NCBI GenBank assembly: GCA_964023275.1
Contig: OZ029928.1
Coordinates: 496,001-560,000 of the forward strand
Direction of reading: 5' to 3'
Length of the DNA: 64,000 nt
Source of the DNA: Norana najaformis
Lineage: Eukaryota; Annelida; Clitellata; Crassiclitellata; Hormogastridae
Shown here: piece by piece, positions 28,101 to 40,100 of the stretch
Layout: each line of letters starts with the position of its first letter
How positions within the stretch are numbered: the first letter of the stretch is position 1
The notes under the pieces: model-generated
The model's database searches: none
Seen by the model: the letters and a program-made list of their open reading frames with translations, nothing else
Told to the model about the DNA's origin: nothing
Position numbers and translations under genes: made by a program

Positions 28101-31100
28101 AGAGCTACATAAGAAAATAATAACAAAAAGGCACTGATGGTCAGTTAAGCAGCAGCAAATCAGTGCCTGATTGAGCATGTCAAAATCGCAACATTCCAGT
28201 AGAAAATGAAACATGGAAAATACTGAAACAGCATACCCGTTAACCTTCCTCGTTGTTATTGTACACAATTCCCAAGCCAAAAGGGATTCATTGGTGATTT
28301 GGTACGTGATAATTGTTGTTTCTTACATTCGAACCATCAGGACTACCATCTGTGCCTAAACGAGACTGCTATTTTGATAAAGGCTGTTGGCTTTATGTTG
28401 CTTACTGCATGTGCTCATATTACCTACATCAAGGTTACACTGATATCAAGCATCAGGCCATTTACATCAAGCAATCGTCCTACCTTGTTTCTCCACTTCT
28501 GATGGTCTGTTGTTCTTGCACCAAACCAGCATCATGTTCACCTTCGTTAGGTGACAGTTGTGAACTGCTGTGGGTCAATGCCAGTTCATTCACAATCTGA
28601 CTGACATATGGCTTCATCAAAGAGACGTTGTGGCCGGTTGCCAGCTCGACACCTGCACTGTTCACAAGTGTAGCCTGTCCACTAGAAGTGATGGCTTTAA
28701 CGGTGTATGGTCCTGTAAAGTTGGGCTGTAGACGACCACCCTGGCGTGTCTGTTCCCGTGCGTTCTTCTTCAGAACCTGGTCTCCAGGAGCAATAGTGAC
28801 AGAACGCTTCCCCTTTCTCTTGCGTGCATTATAATAAATTGCTTGTTTGTCTTGTGCAGACTTCATTTTGGCCCTCACCTTTTCCTCAACTGAGCAGGTC
28901 TGCTGCATAGTTTCAGTAATTGCAGCTACAGGAACAACGGTCTCTAACTGATCGCTATCTGTAACTGGCCTGTCCACTGCAGATGTATCCTGATTCATGG
29001 CATCAACACTCTTTGGCTGTTGCATGAACATTAGGAAGAATGGGCTATAACAAGTGGAACATTGTTGATACCATATGCTGTCACACCAAGGTATCTGCAG
29101 CACAAAGTACATGTAAACTGGTCTAAGCATAATAAACTAGTATACGTTCACTGCATGTACACATATTACCTACATCAAGGTTACACTGAAATCAAGCATC
29201 TGGCTACTTACATCTACATATATGCAATAAAGTCAGGATTAGTATTAGTGAAAAAGTCTACTGTAAGTAATAGTAACGACTGCAATGTGAGTACAACATA
29301 TGACATGGATATAAGGATTTTTCCCATATTAGCAAGAAGATACATGAGAGAAAGCCAGAAAACAGCTCTTGAGCAGCATCATGGGTCAATTGGAAACAGT
29401 GGAAGGTGAAAAATTTCCCTTGATTTACAGGAAAGACATATGCTGCATAAGAACTAGTCAAGCGTTCTTTCACGCGATTTTTGCTGAAACTGTCATTAAA
29501 CATACATCATGGTATCTATGGTATTTCGAAGGAAATAAAATGTAATTTTGCTGATAGCTACTCACTTATCCCAGTTATCCTGTTGTTCATTCACATATTT
29601 TGCCAGAGCCGTTTTAACAGTCTGATTTGTCCGTTCCGCTTGTCCATTACATTGCGGATGATAAGCAGACGTTATTGAATGTCGAACACCAAAACTACGA
29701 AAGAGTTCTGTGTTCACCTAGAAAACAAACACACAGGCACAACATAACTGAAACCCCAGACTATGAACCTAACTCCAACTGCACGACAAACCAAGTATAA
29801 CTTATGAACATAACGACTTGTTTTATCCATAGCACACCATAGTTAGTTCGCATTTTTCCTAAGCTGCAGGCATGAAATCTATAGATCTTTGCAGAACTAT
29901 GAGAGCACTCTCGGGTTGCAAAGTTTAACATTTGGTTATGTCAATGATAACCAGCCAGCATATTCTATGGCAACAGTAAGAGGAAGAAACTGTCAAAACA
30001 ACCTTTTCTACTCACTGCATTTACAAATTCTCTTCCTTGATCGGTGATTATCCGCTGTGGAGGTCCAAATGTGCAGAACAGATCCAAAACAGCCTCACCG
30101 ACAGAAGCAGCCGATTTATCTCGCAGTGTCCGGAGAAATATATATTTGCTGAACAGTTCGGTAACAGTGAGCAAATATCGATTTCCTGAAGGTGTTTCCG
30201 GGAGAGCAACCAAATCCATTCCAAGGAACTCCCAACTTCCATTTGTCCGAATGGACTTTAGAGGTGGTGGCATCACTGTGATGTAGCTATTCCTCTGACA
30301 TTCCGGACATCTTTTCACCTGCAGCACACATCTCAAACTAGAAACTGTTCACTTCATTTTAAAAGCTTTACAATGTTAGGCACCCACAAAGCATCACTGC
30401 CTATAAGCCACAAACTTTCTGTTTGGCACCTTTCACTGCATATGAAATAAAGTAGCAAACACTACTGCAAACTCCCTGAAATCAGTCTCAGTTTCATAAT
30501 AGAATGTTTTGCACACTAAAGAGTATATTCGGGTATACATTCACCCATTCATTAATGTCATGTGTCATAGTTGGCCAATAGTAGTGCAGTGAAATCTTTT
30601 GTTGTGTTCTCCTTGACCTCTGATGTGCAGAGTTGTCATGACACTCCCTGAGCACTCGACCACGTCAGACCCTGAGCGAAGCACGTCTCCTGCTTCCTTT
30701 GGCCGTGAAAAATAAATCTCCACCTGCCGAAATGTTTCAGACACAGCACATGACTTAATGAAGTCAAAAAAATCAAGTGCATTGAATCAGCATCTAGGTC
30801 GAGTGTTCATTTCGTAACAATACCAAATATTGTTTATTGCCTGTGTGTTCATTCAGTCTACGGTATTCTTAGCGAAAGCCGCTAGGCCACCGTGCATCTT
30901 CGTACATAGGGTATGGTTATCTGTTATAGCTGTTAGTAAAGCTAATGACTAGCCAAAACGATTAGATAAACGTCCAGACTAAAAGACTTGGTCTCTGGTT
31001 GGTAGGTAGGTAGGGCTAATTGTTTAGCGACATCTTATGTCAGCCAAGGCCGTTGAGGTCGACATTATCTCACCCTACCTCTCTGGGTGGTGACTTTGTA

Positions 31101-34100
31101 TTAGATTTGTACATTTTAAAAATCAATATCTGAATCGCTTGGTTCTGTTCCGCGAGCTACTTTGGAGTCGAAATACAATGCCGTGTACTTTAAAACATAA
31201 CGAGGTCAGATCTGCTTACCTTCGATTGCAAATCCCTTTGCCAACAGTCGTATCCCTCTTTTCTCGTTCTCGTTTTTATTACTATCATATTTCCCCGTTC
31301 TTAAGTACATCTCAACATCTTGAAATCGACCGCTCTTAAGTTTATCGGCCATATTTCTTGAAGCAACTTGGACAGTTCAATGGTCAAAAAGAGGCTGGCT
31401 CGCTTCAGTCTTTCGCCCTAAGATATAGGAAAGTGGGTCACCGGTGGAATGATTTACTTATATCTGTGGAAGAAACTTGGACAGTTCAAAGGTCAAAAAG
31501 AGGCAGGCTCGCATCAGCCTTTCCACCTATGATATAGGAAAGTGGGCCACCAGCGGAATGATATACTTATAGCTCGTATCAGGTAACATACCCGGAAAAT
31601 ATCTGGCGATGAAGACGAGGCTCAGGCGTCTACGTTGCTATCTGACATCATATGTCACGTGAACCAATGACACAAGTTTTCGGAAGGAATTTGTTGCCGG
31701 AAGAAATTTCGCAGTACACCTGCCAACTGAGCTATATATATATAACCAGTATAACCAGTGCTGAACGACAGATTGCGCCGTATGAACGTATCTGGCGCAA
31801 CTGGCAGAAGCAGGACCGGCGAAGAAAGGAAAGTTCAAGTGATCAGCCATCGATGAGCTTCCGTCCAGAAGCACACCCAGGTTGTGGTCGATGAGCTGTC
31901 GATTCCAACCAGAAAATTGCAACTTAATCGCACCTTGTCAATGTTTGACAGCGCCTGGCATGTGCCGAGCCAAATGTCGCATTCAGTCGACATCTATTTC
32001 TGTACTTACGCCGCAATGGTCTGCGCAGCAGAAGAGCATCAGATGGGTGACTTGCAGAGTACAATATAGTCACTATAATGTTGAATCCGCGCTCCTATTC
32101 TAATGAACAAAACAACGCAGTTTAAGAACGGATGATGCCGGCTAAACAGTTGAAATGATAGATGTACAAGTATACTTTTCAAACCTTTGTCCTGGTAATG
32201 ATATATTAATAACACATTTGCAACCTAGTGATGCATTTACATTCACTTTTGATCTCAGTGTTTCAGCATTCTCTATTCTAAATGAACCTCGTCGCAGTGG
32301 TGGGATATGCTTTCCTTTTCAAGTCATATATCCTACTGTCAAAGTTCACTTTACCTATTCTTGCACCTGCTGCTACTGTCAGCTGGCAACAAGCAGGTGT
32401 TGTTGGGAAACATTTATTTCGGACCATCGCTCTCTTTGTCTGACTTTTTGATTGAATTTCAATCACTACTTGAATTTTTCATTACTTCTTCTTCTGAAAT
32501 AGTTATTACGGGTGAATTTAATATTACTTGTTATGTAGCTAATCATTGCTCTATATCATTTCTTGATGTGTTGAAAGGGGGTTGACCTGAAACACTCATT
32601 ACAATTCCTTTTCATAACAAAGGCCATCCTCTGAATTTTCTGAAAGCTTGTTCTGGTCCACAATCGCATCATTCTGTTACTCCTGTCTTGTTGCAGCTTT
32701 CAGATTATAATTATTGTCATCTCAAAATCCAATTTAGACTGCTCCAAATTATGAACTGTTAAATATCGACCTTGGCATAGCATTTTTTCAAATAAATTAA
32801 AGCATGTTATTCTGGTTATCTGCAGCAAATCAGTTACTTAGCTAGCTGTGCAGTTTCAGTATACTTAAACTGAGCACCTTGATAGTTTTTCAGAACTAAA
32901 ACTGAGCGCGAATCTTGGTTTCTTTCTGTCATTTCTGAAGCTATACACCGCATAAGTCAGTTGTTATGTTGGTGGCTCCATTCTCGTCTTCACTCTAGCC
33001 ATACTAGATTAAACAACAATACAAACTTGTACGAAAACTGATTTCATCTACCAAGTCTGCAATTGCAATTGTAATTAGTAATTCCGTCGCGCCAGTCTCT
33101 ATTGCACAAGGCGTCAACCACTGGCGCACCAAAGCCAAACCGCAATTAAGTAGTACATGTAAAATGGGGGTTTGACTCCACTCAATGACCCCTTTGCATT
33201 CGGAAGATGCTTCGACAGAGTAGTCTGTAGTAACCTTCTTCGAATTTAGGACGGCTTCGAGGAATGGAGTTTTATCAATTAGAAAAATGAAGAGGTTGTG
33301 AATATAAGAAAAAATCTTTGACGAATTTCTGAAAAATCTAATTGAAAAAACTGCGAGGTGGTGAATAACGATAGCCGAGTTTTTTCGTAATTGAATCGAT
33401 GAAAAACATTCGTCAGATGTTCAGTCTTCCATTTAGACAAATGCAGAGTTTGTGTATATCTAATACATCTTACCTCCAGAATGGTTGGAAGAAATAAGTA
33501 CGCAAAATATCAATGTGCATGGCTCTTAGTTGGAGAGACGAGAACATGTGGCAAGCAATGCGTATACGAAGAACACAAACAACCGCTGTTTCGATTGGGC
33601 CATATTATCGGCATTGTATCCGGCAGAAAGGCACCCCGAACGCCCAACTAAGTATCGAGCCCATCTCGGTGAGCTGGACTTCACAAAAATCGCCTTCCCA
33701 GTGAAGGTGACGGATATCGACCGTTTCGAATCCAACTATAGCCGTAAGCTTTTTTGGGTAGGAGTGGAAAAGCGGACCGTATCCAATCCGCGTCTATAAC
33801 AAGACTAGAGTGCACAACGTCGATCTTCTGCTTATGACTAAAAATATGACTTAAAAAGAAGAAGACAACGTTAAGGAAGAAGACAACGATGATGAAGAAG
33901 ATGAAGACAACGATGAAGAGAAAGACAACGATGATGAAGAAGAAGACAACGATGAAGAAGAAGAAGACAACGATGAAAACTAGCATTATGCCTTGGTCAA
34001 GGATCTTGCCCGCATGCTATATAAAAGCAGCGGTCATAAAAGCAAAAAGTATCCATGCTGTCGCTCCCTACACGTCTTCTCCACCGAAGTTCTTTAGGCT

Positions 34101-37100
34101 AGTCACATCATAAACTGTCAGGGCATTACTTGTGATGCCTCAAGAGGGTTAAAACATCCTCAAATTCCAAAACCACTTCAAGCACATGCGCGTTCCATAC
34201 ATCATCTACGCCGATTTCGAAGCGCTGAAGAGTGCCGGTGGAAGGTGCGACCATGAATCCCAGCAAAAGTAACACCAGACTCATCGCCAAGCAGGAACCG
34301 TGTAGTTTCTGCTATGTAGTAGTTCGCTGCGACAGTCGCGCAAATGCGCCTGTACTCTACCGGGGGTGAGAATGCCTTAGAAGAGTTCTTGCGACGTTTG
34401 CAAGGAGAACCAACCAGGAAAAAATCGTTATGACATCGGTCGACTGTCCAGCTCTCCAAGCGGCGACCACGTGCCACATCTGTGGTAAGACGATAGACGA
34501 CAACGATTAGGTTCGCGACCACTGCCACATCACCTGTAAGTATCGTGGGGCTGCCCACAACAATGCAACCTCAAGCTGCGCATATACCCAGACAAGTGCA
34601 AAGTGTCCGTTGTCTTCCACAACCTACGAGGCTATCAATCACCTCAACATGCATGCGCTAGGCAGCTGTGAGGCAGTGCAGAACCATGAAATCAGCTGCA
34701 TCCCAAACAACATGGAGAAGTGCATGACGTTCGGCCTGGGGCAGCTACAGTTCATCGACAGCCTCCAGTTCCTAAACAGCTCGTTGGACAAGCTAGCGGG
34801 AAATATATCATCGGCAAGACCTGCAGATTACTAACAGCTCCATCGACGATGTGGTAAAGCTAGGGCTGTTACAGCGCAAAGGCATCTACCCATACGAGTA
34901 CATAGACGACTACCATCGGTTCGACGAGGAACAACTCCCGCCACCGGAGGCCTTCTACAGCCCGCTCGCTCGCGAAAGTATCAGCAATGCGGATTACCAA
35001 CGTCCCAGCGAGTGTGGGAGGTATTCAATTGCAAGACTTTGGGCGACTACCACGACCTGTATCTCCGTACTAATGTACTCCTCCTAGCAGATGTTTTCGA
35101 GACTTTTCGAGGAACAGCGATAAAGCACTACGGCCTCGACCCAGCGAACAACTTTAGCTTGCCAGGGATGGCCTGGGATGCCTTGCTGAAAAAACCAAGA
35201 TCATCCCAGCGCACTGGGGTCATCGAGTGCAAACTGGTCTCAACCGGCGCTAAAAATGCTGAGGCAGCACTGATGGCGCTCGGTGAGTCACCGACTGTGC
35301 TCAAAACCCGGTGTGATCATAAGACGATCACGTAACGATCACGTGACTGGCGTCAAACGGGCGGTGTGCAATGAGTCATCGGCGCAGGGGTCACCCGAGT
35401 GCACTGGGGTCATAGAAAGTGCAAACTGGGCTCAAACCGGCCTGGCTACTGGCGGCGGGGTCATCGTGTGTAGAGTACACTCGATAAGCGCGCGAGCTTT
35501 ACAGCGGACTGCAGTCGGGGTCAACTGAATGCAAAGTGGGCTCGAACCGGCCTTTTACATCTACTGAAGGTTCATGTGCATCTCCGGTAGAGGTAGAGCA
35601 TTGATTGCGCTGTTAAGCAATCCGCCACCCGTCTCCTCTTTTTCAGCCACATTCTTGCTCTTCTTAGTACCGCAGACGACGCAGGTTCCCTTCATAGTAG
35701 GTCGACCATTTGGAATCACTACACGCGTCACATTTAAAGTTTCCGTACGTTTTTTTACATCGGAGGCAATACATTCTGGCATATAAAACCTGACGCTTAA
35801 CTCTATATGGTGTTGTAAGGCACGTGTAGAAGGCAGATTGGGTTAGGTCTGTGGGTGACACGTACCCATGCAACATTCTGTTAGGAACACGTGATCATGC
35901 ACCTGTGTTGAAGGAGTGTTTGAGGGAGTGGTTAAAGGAGTGGTTTTCTCGTTGGTTGAGGAGAGGGTATAAAAGAGGGAGCTTAAACTGTTGTAAAGGA
36001 AGTTCTTTGAGTCGACGTTGTTACCGTCTGATATTGCCGTTTTGGAGTCGAGTGTTCGAAAATACAGATTTTAAACCAAAGAACGTTGTATGCTGGGTCG
36101 GCCCTATACGACTACGAGCCTAATCGTTTCTAGCATGCAACAGATGGGGGCTCGTCCGAAAGAAATTCATCCGAATGTCGTTCGTCTGGAGCAAATTCAT
36201 CCGAGTGAGGCTCGTCCGAAAGAAATTCATCCGAAAGAGATTCGTCCGAAGCAAATTCGTTCGACAGAGGGTCGTCATGACGGTCAGCCCATTAAAGTGC
36301 AGCAAAGGGGATGGTACAATCGGATGAGGACTCGCAGGAACCTGATGGTCGTGCGAGGCAATCTTCCGCCGAGTCGGAATCTACGGTTTCGGGGATGGTG
36401 CAGTGCAGTTCATCAGTCGTATGCCGTTGGTATGATCGGTCGGAGCCAGGCAGTCATCCTGTCGGTCTGTCGGTAGACAGCCGTGTCATTCAGCTGGTGA
36501 GCCAAGCAGTCAACCGTGTCGGCCATTTTGTCCAGTTGGTTATCCAAGCAGTCATCCGTGTTGTTCAGCTAATCACGACTTCAGTTCGAGTGATGCGTTT
36601 CAGTCTGCGGAGCTGGTGGTTGCTTCCAATCGTGTGACGGGTCAAAGTCTACGTCCGGTCTATCACGTTCGGCCGGGTGTGATGATGCCGAGGACATTTC
36701 AATCAAGTCGGGATTTTCCGCCAACTGTCAAGTTTGTACATAATCCTTGATATAGGTTTACAGGTGTTAACGCTGATCTTTGGTCCAGGATACCGTTTGT
36801 ATGGGTTGATCCTAGAGTAAGAGGAGCTTTGCGGTTTAGGTTAAGTAATTCGAGGGGTATTGGCATTTGAGGTTCGAATAGGCTAGTGTATTTTAGATGT
36901 TTAGGTTGGACTGTTTTCAAGTTCACGTTTTTCTTTGAAAGGAAAACAAATGTGGCATTGACTATAGTTTATAAGAGAATTATTTATGATAACTTATGAA
37001 TTTTGCTTAAAATGTTATTTGGTAGTTGTGTTGAGGGAAAGTAGTTGCTTAAATCCTGATTGTTTTGCGATATATAAGTTGAAGTAGTAGGATGGTCCTT

Positions 37101-40100
37101 GGGGTCGTCGGGTAAAACTGTTATTGTTAAGAGTTATTTAGTGGAGTATTTTGACAGCCTTTTGGTACCTTATTGAGGTCTGGCCTTGTCTTGTGATGTA
37201 GAGTGTATATTGGTCTGTAAGATCTGTGCTTTTGTATATTGTGGGGACTTTGTGGTGCATCGTTGCGTTTTTGGTGTTTTGTGTATAGTGAGGTGACTTT
37301 GTGGTGCCTCGTTGCGATTTGATGAGTTTTGTATGATTTTTATAGTGATTCTTGATTATTGTTTCGACCGGAGGTCCTAAGCTCCAATTGCCATCTGTCT
37401 GGCTTGTGTGTGGATGTGTTTTGTAGATATTTAGGGATGAGTTGGTTGGTTTGACTGTTGTAGTCATTTATTACCTGTGTTTGTGTCGTTGAGAGTGTGT
37501 CTGGTACACTTTATTCGTCTTGATGGCTGTGTTGTGTTTGATAAGGTATTGGGTTTCTTGTGTGCAGTTCGTGTTTTTTCATGATTCGTTAGGTTGTTTG
37601 ATGTGGTTGTATTTGTTCTATCGGGATGATTTATTGGGAGTATGTTGTTGTTGGATGAGAATGGAGTTGATATTGTGGTGGGTTTGGTGCGAATAATATT
37701 GATTTGTGTATTTTTCTGGTTTCGTTAAAGTCTCGGACTTTGTTTCGTCCATACCTGTGTTTTGGGGGTGTCACGGACTCTCCGCTCTAGCGTGGCGTCC
37801 AGAATCGTTACGCTGATCTAACTCGAGCCGAAAGGGAAGTTCCTGAGATTTAATGAAAACTACCACGGAATTAAGTACAACCTCCAGAATCATTCTAACC
37901 AGTCCTTATTTACAGTTCCTCTTCACCGTCTACATAAGTTTATGACTTTTATGGCATATAACAGATGCCTCTATTAAAGTTCTATTCATAGGGCGCCGAT
38001 CGTTCATTAGGGCGTCGAGCACCGTTCGTGTCGGTCGGCGGGTGACCACCAGATGGCCACCGCATCGTTTACCCATTTCCGTTCGACGTTCGTTCCGGAA
38101 GGTTCGTCGAGTGCGTGACGAAAGGCGTCCATTTACATTGCGGTCGCCAGGTGTCGCCGTCCTTCCGGGGGTTCTCCGTATCGTCATCGTCTGGCCTGGC
38201 TGCTGCAAGAGTTGTGAATCGAGGGAAATCTGACACGGCCGTGACAGGGGGTGTTGTGTACACGTACCCTAGTCTGCATGGCTGTTTTTGATCAGATATT
38301 GGATTTTTGCGGTTGTGTGTGTGATTTAGACTGTTTGTTGCATTTGTATGTTCCGAGATTTCTAATGACCAGTAGAGGTAACAGACTGTTAGCAGTTTGA
38401 TTGAAGTTTGCTATGTAGTTGATGACGGAAAGAATTGTGCGATTATATTGTTGTGTTATTAGTAATTGATTGTGTCTTGAAGTATTGTTGTGGTTATGTT
38501 TCGTATTAGGATTGATTTTGTTCTGAATTTGATAAGCATGATATGGATTATCTTGCAATTACGTTCATAATTATGTTTTCTGGTGAGGATTTGTATCGGT
38601 CACCCGTTGGGTGCCCTTTTCTGTTGATCGGGGGTATACTGCAGGGGCACGTGTGGAAGGCAGGTTGGGTTATGTCTGAAGGTGACACGTGCCCATGCAA
38701 CATTCTGTTAGGAACACGTGATCATGCACCTGTGTTGAAGGAGTGTTTGAGGGAGTGGTTAAAGGAGTGGTTTTCTCGTTGGTTGAGGAGAGGGTATAAA
38801 AGAGGGAGCTTAAACTGTTGTAAAGGAAGTTCTTTGAGTCGACGTTGTTACCGTCTGATATTGCCGTTTTGGAGTCGAGTGTTCGAAAATACAGATTTTA
38901 AACCAAAGAACGTTGTATGCTGGGTCGGCCCTATACGACTACGAGCCTAATCGTTTCTAGCATGCAACATTGAAGATAACCAACTTTGATCTCGAAACAA
39001 AGGATAAGTCGAATCACCACTGGTTGCTTCGTCCAGCATACGCTGTATAATTTACGGACCCAGCGGTTGTGGTAAAACAAAACTATTGCTCAGCCTTCTT
39101 CTCAAGAAGGGATACCTGAAGTTTGACAGCCTACACCTTTCCTCAAAGTCCTTAGGGCAGGAGAAGTATCAGTTTCTTCGAGACTGGGCAATAGAGCTTG
39201 AGAGGGTGGCTGGGAAGAAAGTAGCGTCATTTAAATCCTCGTCTGATGATATCTTCCCGGTTGAGTGTCTCGACAAAACGAGCGGAGCATCATGCTCTTC
39301 AACGATGTGATGCTCGAGAAGCAGGGACCAATCGAGAAGTATTTCACCACGGGACGCCGCGGTGGTGCAGACTGCTTCTACCTGACTCAGAATTACTTTC
39401 GCATCCACAAGCAGGCAATCCGCGATAATGCTAACCTCATCATCCTCTTCAACCAGGATAGTAAGAATCTGCGAGCAATCCAAGATACGTTCATAGGCGG
39501 TGATATTCCATCCGACGAGTTTCACGCTTTCTTCGGTGAATGTGTTGCCCAGCCGTATGGGTTCGCAGCCATCGACCTCACGACCAAGCCCTACGACGGT
39601 AAGTATCGGTTTGACCGTTTCTGCATACCCATGTCATGTATTTAAACATGTTTTTAAACGTGGTTTGACCGCTTCTATATCCATATGTCATGTATTTAAA
39701 CAGAGTTTGACCACTTCTATATGCCCAGGTCATGTATTTAAACCGATTGTGGTGAATACATAAAAATGTGGACGAAAGTGGCAACGAAACAAGAGCGTGC
39801 CTCTTTGATCCAGGACTATCTAGCGCGCAGGAATCAACTCCAGAGACGATTCGAAGCAGAAATGCTCGGAGAAGCCGACTTGTTGTTTGACGCGGCAAAA
39901 CGTTTGAAGCCATTAACCCCAGCAACGAGCGAATTGGCTGAGATGACGAAGAAGCAGCGAGATAAAGTCACTAACGCTATACAGCGCCTACCAGCGGAGA
40001 TTGCAGCTGAAGCTAATTTTAATCCGGTTGCCGCATTGTTTGGAAATACTGCACCGGCATTGCCAGCATACACCGCCGGACCAATCGCGATTGTAGACCC

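Larger units (their letters stand above)
35814..38969 (+). mobile_element. Non-autonomous LTR retrotransposon nested in the Polinton
   Basis: Direct repeats of about 330 bp (35814-36142 and 38640-38969) start TGYA and end GCATGCAACA. From about 35868 onward the two copies look identical by eye. Each has a TATA box (gggtataaaag). Two bases after the 5' LTR is TGGGGGCTCGTCCG (36145-36158), the start of the classic tRNA-Pro primer site of several retroviruses and LTR elements. Before the 3' LTR a short G-rich tract (gatcggggg) could be the polypurine tract. The 2.5-kb interior has no gag or pol motif. No 5-bp target duplication is evident (ggtgt left, ttgaa right). Confidence 0.85.

Noticed and set aside
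33681-33986. A hydrophobic minus-strand frame that looks like a membrane protein ([13 protein letters not shown])
   Set aside because: It is the antisense shadow of the GAAGAAGACAACGATGA repeat in the polymerase.
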